A stretch of DNA of 64,000 nucleotides, from NCBI GenBank assembly GCA_018402295.1, contig JAGYJI010000007.1, forward strand, positions 1 through 64,000. Direction: 5' to 3'. Positions 59,798-64,000 of this stretch are shown here, piece by piece. Origin of the DNA: Pontimonas sp. (GTDB lineage: Bacteria > Actinomycetota > Actinomycetes > Actinomycetales > Microbacteriaceae). The position numbers and the translations under genes were made by a program. The notes beneath the pieces are model-generated. The model was not told where the DNA came from. It was given only the letters and a program-made list of their open reading frames with translations, and made no database searches. The stretch's first letter is position 1; each line of letters begins with the position of its first letter.

Positions 59798-60440
59798 GGA
59801 GCGGAGATGGGGAATGTAGGTGCGCAGGTAGTGTCCCAGGAACTCCCGGGCATGCTCAATGAATCGCGTGTCGCCTTTAGGGTCATGCGCGAACGCTCGG
59901 TGGATGATGGCCGTCCCCATCGTCACACCCACCTCCAGGTGGAACAGCATGTCTTGCGTGACGGGGATGCTGTGGGTTTCTGAGACCTGCTCCGCAAAAG
60001 CGCGGGCAATGACGCGTGTTGTTGGACACTTCCGGATCCAGGAAACGATCGGAGATGATGTCGCCAAAGCGCAGCCCCCGGAAGCCAGGCTCATGGCGGA
60101 ACATGTGCACATAGGAGTCGAGGGTGTTATCCCAGGAGGACCAGGGGACATCCGGGGTTCGATCGGAGCCCTCCGCCACCATGTCGAGGTAGCGCTGCAT
60201 ATTGCGCTGTGCAAGTGCTTTCAGGAGGGAATCAATATTGGGAAAGTAGCGGTAGAGCACACCCACGGAGGAGCGAGAGCGATACGCCACAGCGGTCGTG
60301 GTGACCCCATCGACACCTTCCTCATCGATGAGGACTGCGGCGGCGTCCAGCAGGGCGTTCATCCGGTCGGCGCTGCGGCGCTGCACCGGAATGGTGCGCA
60401 GTTCGACTATGTCGGGGAGGGACGTCGTGGGCTCGTTCAT
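59794..60440 (-). CDS. TetR family transcriptional regulator (frameshifts; falsely fused to map)
   Basis: Start ATG 60440 (MNEPTTSLPDIVELRTIPVQ). The HTH region is GVTTTAVAYRSRSSVGVLYR followed by YFPNIDSLLKALAQRN, classic TetR. The ligand domain runs SYVHMFRHEPGFRGLRFGDI, and an extra base near 60020 shifts to RVIARAFAEQVSETHSIPVT and EHAREFLGHYLRTYIP. No stop then separates it from map in the given sequence. Removing one C from the run near 59806-59809 gives a TGA overlapping the map GTG. Corrected length is about 215 residues. Target and ligand are unknown; map itself could be in the same unit. Confidence 0.8.
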
Positions 60441-60638
60441 CCGTAAATCCTGGTTCTGTCGTCGTCTGCACAATCCTAGGGTCTTTCGGTGGAGTGTGAG
60501 CGGTTTTTGTGGCAGACTTAGCGCTTGTGCCACAGTGCGCCTCTGCCACAGGGGAGTAGCGCACCACCATCCGGTGGACGGCACAGTTCCAGCCTTAGTG
60601 CGCGTGAGCCTGTGGTCAGCGCAGAGAGTGACACCATC
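60441..60638 (+). promoter_or_regulatory. rplS upstream region with possible structured leader
   Basis: In this 198-nt gap between the divergent TetR gene and rplS, a CCACC/GGTGG hairpin lies near 60565-60578. Repeated TGCCACAG units and a late CTGTGG could pair with each other. Ribosomal-protein genes often have autoregulatory leaders, but I do not recognise a known one here. No clear -35/-10 pair is seen. Confidence 0.3.
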
Positions 60639-60986
60639 ATGCAGAAGCTTGATTTCATTGACCAAGCCTCCCTCAAGTCCGATATCCCCGACTTTCGCCC
60701 CGGAGACACCCTCAAAGTTCACGTGAACATTGTGGAAGGTAACCGCTCGCGTATTCAGGTCTTTCAGGGAGTCGTGATTGCTCGCTCCGGCCACGGTGTG
60801 ACAGAAACCTTTATTGTGCGCAAGATTAGCTTCCAGGTTGGTGTGGAGCGTACGTTCCCGCTGCACTCCCCGGTGATCGACCACATTGAGGTCGTTTCCC
60901 GCGGTGACGTGCGTCGCGCGAAGCTTTACTACTTGCGTTCCCTGCGCGGCAAGAAGGCCAAGATTCGCGAGAAGCGCGAATCCTAA
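60639..60986 (+). CDS. rplS: 50S ribosomal protein L19
   Basis: The 115-residue protein opens [20 protein letters not shown]. It has [40 protein letters not shown] and [20 protein letters not shown], all L19 signatures. It sits at the 30S-50S interface. Start ATG 60639 is fixed by homology. In relatives it follows trmD directly; here map and a TetR gene on the other strand intervene. Confidence 0.98.
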   Translation: MQKLDFIDQASLKSDIPDFRPGDTLKVHVNIVEGNRSRIQVFQGVVIARSGHGVTETFIVRKISFQVGVERTFPLHSPVIDHIEVVSRGDVRRAKLYYLRSLRGKKAKIREKRES

Positions 60987-61071
60987 GCACTTCTCCTAGG
61001 CCCTCCGCCTACACTGACAATCGTTGTCTGTGACGAGGGGTTGGTACTGAGGGTGCACCAGGTCAAAGCTC

Positions 61072-61800
61072 GTGGCTGATCAGAAGCGCTCTGTGGGGCG
61101 CATGCTCGGGGTGTTCCTTCGCGATGCAGCAATCATTGTGATTGCCGCCCTGGTGGTGTCCTTCCTGATTAAGACCTTCCTGATTCGCTCGTTCTTCATT
61201 CCGACGGACTCGATGGATCAGACCCTGATTCGGGATGACCGGATCATCGTGTCTCAACTCCACGGCGGACCTCTGGAGCTGAGCCGGGGAGACGTCATCG
61301 TCTTCGTTGATCCCGGCGGGTGGCTGTCCATCCAAAGCGGGGTGAGTGAGAACGACCCGCTGACCCGTCTCGTCGATGGTCTCTCTGTTTTTGTGGGCCT
61401 GTCCGGTCCCGATGACAATGAGCACCTGGTGAAAAGGTTGATGGGGCTTCCCGGTGACACCGTGGTGTGTTGTGATGAGCTGGGGGCGATGAGCATCAAC
61501 GGCGTTCCTCTGGCTGAGCCCTATGTGTCCCTGCCCGAGGGTGTGACCAAAGTGAGCTCCAACGATTTTGAGGTCGTGGTCCCCGAGGGTGCTGTGTGGG
61601 TGATGGGGGATAACCGCTACAACTCGGCGGATTCCAGGCGCAACATGGATAAGCCCGGTGGCGGTTTTGTTCCCCTGGAGAACGTGGTCGGGCGAGCAAT
61701 TGTGATTTCCTGGCCTCAGGATCGGTGGCGGTGGCTGGAGAACTATCCCGAGTCATTCGTTGGGGTGACACTGACAGAGGTATCGCCATCGCTCGAGTAG
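61072..61800 (+). CDS. lepB: Signal peptidase I
   Basis: The 242-residue membrane protease has one N-terminal helix (DAAIIVIAALVVSFLIKTFL). The catalytic Ser47 is in FFIPTDSMDQTL and the general base Lys121 in HLVKRLMGLPGDTV. The C-terminal box is VWVMGDNRYNSADSR. It removes signal peptides outside the membrane. TACACT (61010-61015) could drive a leader of about 50 nt that contains a GACAA/TTGTC hairpin. The start is GTG 61072. The rnhB frame overlaps its end. Confidence 0.95.
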   Translation: MADQKRSVGRMLGVFLRDAAIIVIAALVVSFLIKTFLIRSFFIPTDSMDQTLIRDDRIIVSQLHGGPLELSRGDVIVFVDPGGWLSIQSGVSENDPLTRLVDGLSVFVGLSGPDDNEHLVKRLMGLPGDTVVCCDELGAMSINGVPLAEPYVSLPEGVTKVSSNDFEVVVPEGAVWVMGDNRYNSADSRRNMDKPGGGFVPLENVVGRAIVISWPQDRWRWLENYPESFVGVTLTEVSPSLE

Positions 61801-62426
61801 AACCCACACTCGAGCTGGAGAACCAACTGGTGGCGCAGGGCTTCACCAGTGTTATTGGGTGTGACGAGGTGGGTCGTGGTCCCCTGGCGGGGCCAGTTGT
61901 GGCAGGCCTCGTCGCCTGGACACCGGATATTCAGAGCTGGCCCGAGGGACTGTATGACTCCAAAGCGGTCACCGAGAAGCGCCGCGGTCCAGTGGCGCAA
62001 GCATGTCGAGAGGTGTTCCCCCAGCACGCACTGGGTGAATCCCCTGCTGACGTTATTGATGAGCACGGCATCCAGAAAGCTCTCGCGCTGGCGGTGGTGC
62101 AGGGGCTACTGGCACTGGCGAACCAGGGAGTGGCGGTGGGAAGCGCCGTGTTGCTTCTCGATGGCTCCCATGACTTTGTGACACCACACCTTCCGCATCC
62201 GCTGCGGGTGGTGACCAGAGTGAAAGCGGACCGAGACTGCGTCTCGGTGGCTGCCGCGTCAGTCTTGGCCAAGGTTCATCGCGATACCGCGATGATTGTC
62301 CATCACGAGACCTACCCGCAGTATGGCTTTGCCAGCAACAAAGGCTATGGCTCGAGAGCCCACCTGGACGCCATTGCAGAGCACGGCATCACGCCGCTAC
62401 ACCGGGCGTCGTGGATAAAGAATTAA
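61725..62426 (+). CDS. rnhB: Ribonuclease HII
   Basis: RNase HII cleaves RNA in RNA-DNA hybrids. The catalytic motif VIGCDEVGRGPLAGPVVAGL carries the DEG-type acidic pair, and later acidic residues are in LLLDGSHDF and VKADRDCVSVAAASVLAKVH. The family N-terminus (PTLELENQLVAQGF) begins at about 61803, but no ATG, GTG or TTG lies in frame near it. The nearest in-frame starts are GTG 61725 and 61731, inside lepB. The recorded start is therefore tentative: an undetected indel or a non-standard start (ATC 61782) is possible. The core is about 205 residues. Confidence 0.92.
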   Translation: MAVAGELSRVIRWGDTDRGIAIARVEPTLELENQLVAQGFTSVIGCDEVGRGPLAGPVVAGLVAWTPDIQSWPEGLYDSKAVTEKRRGPVAQACREVFPQHALGESPADVIDEHGIQKALALAVVQGLLALANQGVAVGSAVLLLDGSHDFVTPHLPHPLRVVTRVKADRDCVSVAAASVLAKVHRDTAMIVHHETYPQYGFASNKGYGSRAHLDAIAEHGITPLHRASWIKN

Positions 62427-62445
62427 GGGGTTTGTCTTTCCCCTT

Positions 62446-62459
62446 TAGACTCGGGAGCA
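62446..62459 (+). promoter_or_regulatory. Candidate leaderless promoter of the DUF2469 gene
   Basis: TAGACT at 62446-62451 is followed by 8 nt and the ATG at 62460. A GGGAG at 62453-62457 is too close to the start (2 nt) to be a normal ribosome site. Confidence 0.5.
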
Positions 62460-62783
62460 ATGGAACCCGACGACTTTGACGACTACGACCGGGAAGCGGA
62501 GCTTGCCCTCTATCGGGAGTACCGCGACATTGTCTCCCAGTTCCGCTACGTCGTGGAAACTGAGCGAAGGTTTTATCTGGCGAACGAGGTCACTCGTGAG
62601 GTGCGCGAACGCGGCAACGATTTCTATTTCGAGCTGACCCTGAACGACGTGTGGGTGTGGGACATTTACCGCTCCGATCGTTTTGTGAGCTCGGTGACGG
62701 TGCTGACATTCAAAGACGTCAACGTGGAAGAGCTGGGCAACAAAGACCTCAAATTGCCCCAAGAGCTCGCCCTCGACGAGTAA
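62460..62783 (+). CDS. DUF2469 family protein
   Basis: The 107-residue acidic protein reads DDFDDYDREAELALYREYRD, IVSQFRYVVETERRFYLANE and VWVWDIYRSDRFVSSVTVLT, ending FKDVNVEELG. This family is almost confined to actinobacteria and sits between rnhB and yraN/comM. Its function is unknown, and no enzymatic motif or membrane segment is seen. The Tyr/Arg-rich first half could bind nucleic acid or protein, but I have no direct evidence. The frame is intact. Confidence 0.92.
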   Translation: MEPDDFDDYDREAELALYREYRDIVSQFRYVVETERRFYLANEVTREVRERGNDFYFELTLNDVWVWDIYRSDRFVSSVTVLTFKDVNVEELGNKDLKLPQELALDE

Positions 62784-62787
62784 CTGT

Positions 62788-62837
62788 CCACACGTCCTGA
62801 ATTCTGCGGGTTCCGACGAACCGGAGAGTACGTGTGG
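62788..62837 (+). terminator. Nested hairpin between DUF2469 and dprA
   Basis: CCACACGT (62788-62795) pairs perfectly with ACGTGTGG (62830-62837). Inside, GGTTC (62809-62813) pairs with GAACC (62818-62822) around CGAC. No T-tract follows. It starts 5 nt after the DUF2469 stop, so a hairpin-only terminator or an mRNA-stability element is likely. Confidence 0.5.
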
Positions 62838-62869
62838 TCGGTGCGCGCGTGGGGTGAGAGCCTGCGCCC

Positions 62870-63856
62870 ATGGATGCCAGAGAACTCAGAGCACGAACCG
62901 CGTGGGGGCTGATTGCGAAGCCCGCTGACCCACTGGCCTGGCATCTGCAGCAGACCATGGGCCCGGAGGACGCTCTTGCCCAGGTCATGGGGACACAAAA
63001 CCTTTCACGGGTTGCACTTCTGCTCGAGAAGCGTCTGAACGGTCTGCGCCCCCCACTGGACACCCTGGCGAGCTACCGCGGAGCGTATCGGTTGGAGCGC
63101 CTTGAGCTTGCTCTTGCGCTCCAGCGGGAGAAGAACACGGTGGCCATTAGTGCGGGGCACCCCTGGTGGCCCGAAAGAGTTGAAGACCTAGGAGTTCATG
63201 CCCCCTCCACCCTGTGGGTGACAGGGAGCCTGCATGAGAGCGCTCCGTCCCAGGGGGTGGCACTGGTGGGCAGCCACGCTCCCACCCGTGTCGGACGCCA
63301 GGCAACGTTGGCTCTGGCCGATGTTGCACTCCAGCATGGTGTGACGATCATCTCGGGCGGGAGCCGAGGGATTGCCGCTGATGCCCATCGCCGGGCAGTC
63401 AACAGCGGAGGAATCAGTATTGCGGTGCTTGCCGGTGGGCTTGACACCCTGTATCCCCCGGAGAATGCCTCTCTATTTCAGCGTCTGCCCCAGCGTGGAG
63501 CACTCATTTCGGAGAGCCCCCACACGGTGGAGCCGAGCACTCAGGGCTTTCTGGCGAGAAACCGCATCATTGCCGCACTGGCCGAGGGAACGGTTGTGGT
63601 GCAAGCCGAATACCGCTGCGGGGCCATCAGTGTGGGCTATCACGCGGCGGCCCTGGGACGCCATGTGGCGGTGGTTCCCGGATCCTGGCATGACACACGC
63701 TCGGCTGGGTGTTGGCGAATCTATCGAGAGTGTGGTGCGATGGTTCTTACTGAACCGGCAGAACTTTCGTTGGTCATTCCAGCAGTACCCTTTCCCCCAT
63801 CACACTACGAAGCCAGGACACACCATGACCGCGTTCAGTCAGCATCCGCCCGCTGA
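62870..63856 (+). CDS. dprA: DNA-processing protein DprA, divergent
   Basis: The 328-residue protein has an N-terminal helical extension, then the Rossmann fold GVALVGSHAPTRVGRQATLA, TIISGGSRGIAADAHRRAVN, SIAVLAGGLDTLYPPENASL and FLARNRIIAALAEGTVVVQA. DprA loads RecA on incoming single-stranded DNA during transformation. Several motifs deviate: VGSHAPT for VGSRxxT, EYRCGAISVGYHAAALGRHV for the usual RSGSLxTA, and a Trp where an Asn-Leu pair usually sits (AGCWRIYREC). ATG 62870 lacks a good ribosome site. The 3' end overlaps the next gene by 32 nt. yraN and comM, its usual upstream neighbours, are missing. Confidence 0.88.
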   Translation: MDARELRARTAWGLIAKPADPLAWHLQQTMGPEDALAQVMGTQNLSRVALLLEKRLNGLRPPLDTLASYRGAYRLERLELALALQREKNTVAISAGHPWWPERVEDLGVHAPSTLWVTGSLHESAPSQGVALVGSHAPTRVGRQATLALADVALQHGVTIISGGSRGIAADAHRRAVNSGGISIAVLAGGLDTLYPPENASLFQRLPQRGALISESPHTVEPSTQGFLARNRIIAALAEGTVVVQAEYRCGAISVGYHAAALGRHVAVVPGSWHDTRSAGCWRIYRECGAMVLTEPAELSLVIPAVPFPPSHYEARTHHDRVQSASAR

Positions 63857-64000
63857 CCACCTGTTGCTTCATCTGAGCGACACCCACTTTCTTGGGTCCG
63901 GTCGGCAGCTGTATGACCAGATTGATTCCGATACTCCTCTGCGAGAGCTGATGGAGCGGGTAGTGGCCAGTGAGCTACCGGTGGAAGCCCTGATCTTCAC
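63825..64000 (+). CDS. Metallophosphoesterase (3' end outside window)
   Basis: From ATG 63825 the frame stays open to the window end (58 codons). It reads MTAFSQHPPADHLLLHLSDT, then HFLGSGRQLYDQIDSDTPLR and ERVVASELPVEALIF. LLHLSDTHFLG is the first metal-binding motif (DxH) of calcineurin-like phosphoesterases, of the CpdA/Icc cyclic-nucleotide phosphodiesterase type. Only the start is visible, so the subfamily is uncertain. It overlaps dprA by 32 nt. Confidence 0.8.
   Translation, partial: MTAFSQHPPADHLLLHLSDTHFLGSGRQLYDQIDSDTPLRELMERVVASELPVEALIF

Overview
The window looks like a chromosomal segment of a compact actinobacterium of the family Microbacteriaceae. Support comes from high GC, the gene order (gltX, tRNA-Gln/tRNA-Glu, leuC-leuD, murA, gpsA, ddl, DUF3515, thiL, rsmD, recG, coaD, DUF177, rpmF, rnc, mutM, smc, ftsY, ffh, rpsP, khpA, rimM, trmD, rplS, lepB, rnhB, DUF2469, dprA), actinobacterial families (DUF4245, DUF3515, DUF2469, SOUL protein, PIN-PhoH), very short intergenic gaps with ATGA/GTGA/TAATG overlaps, and many candidate leaderless promoters. 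A streamlined aquatic lineage (Pontimonas/Aquiluna-like) is my inference; the sequence alone does not prove it. No IS element, prophage, CRISPR array, rRNA or replication origin was seen.

Layout. 0-12.4 kb: tail of a surface protein, phoH, fumC, beta-carbonic anhydrase, DUF4245, xseBA, ispH, fbaA and glpX (divergent), rmuC, ychF, LON-domain protein. 12.4-17.9 kb: sugar module, with a lipoprotein binding protein, two permeases, a convergent GH1 glycosidase, then a SOUL-type protein. 17.9-22.6 kb: tandem glycine riboswitch and gcvT-gcvH-gcvP. 22.6-31.5 kb: peroxiredoxin, CPBP protease, DCC1 oxidoreductase, typA, FAA hydrolase, MFS transporter, gltX, tRNA-Gln, a toxin-antitoxin pair, lipid kinase. 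31.5-41.5 kb: tRNA-Glu, TerC, leuCD, murA, acyltransferase, gpsA, alpha/beta hydrolase, membrane-anchored Mur ligase, ddl. 41.5-64 kb: dense housekeeping block for thiamine and CoA, DNA repair, chromosome structure, SRP targeting, ribosome and tRNA maturation, ending in dprA and the start of a metallophosphoesterase.

How the genes work together. Central carbon genes (fumC, fbaA, glpX), the glycine cleavage system and leucine isomerisation surround a large envelope/translation core: SMC, the SRP pathway (ffh, ftsY, lepB) and a ribosome-maturation operon (rpsP-khpA-rimM-trmD, rplS).

Data quality. About 20 conserved genes are each broken by one or more single-base indels, mostly in short homopolymers (about 40 events in 64 kb). 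TypA carries a compensating pair that leaves the frame open but scrambles about 27 residues, and a TetR gene is falsely fused to map. I read these as consensus/assembly errors, annotate the genes as whole coding regions and give the breakpoints. I did not find a clearly new multi-gene system. The best leads are a 53-residue membrane protein between smc and ftsY, an S16 protein with an unusually long EEAPA tail, a tRNA-adjacent toxin-antitoxin pair with a palindrome over its promoter, a polytopic membrane Mur ligase paired with ddl, the absence of yraN and comM before a divergent dprA, and the consistent leaderless-promoter pattern.
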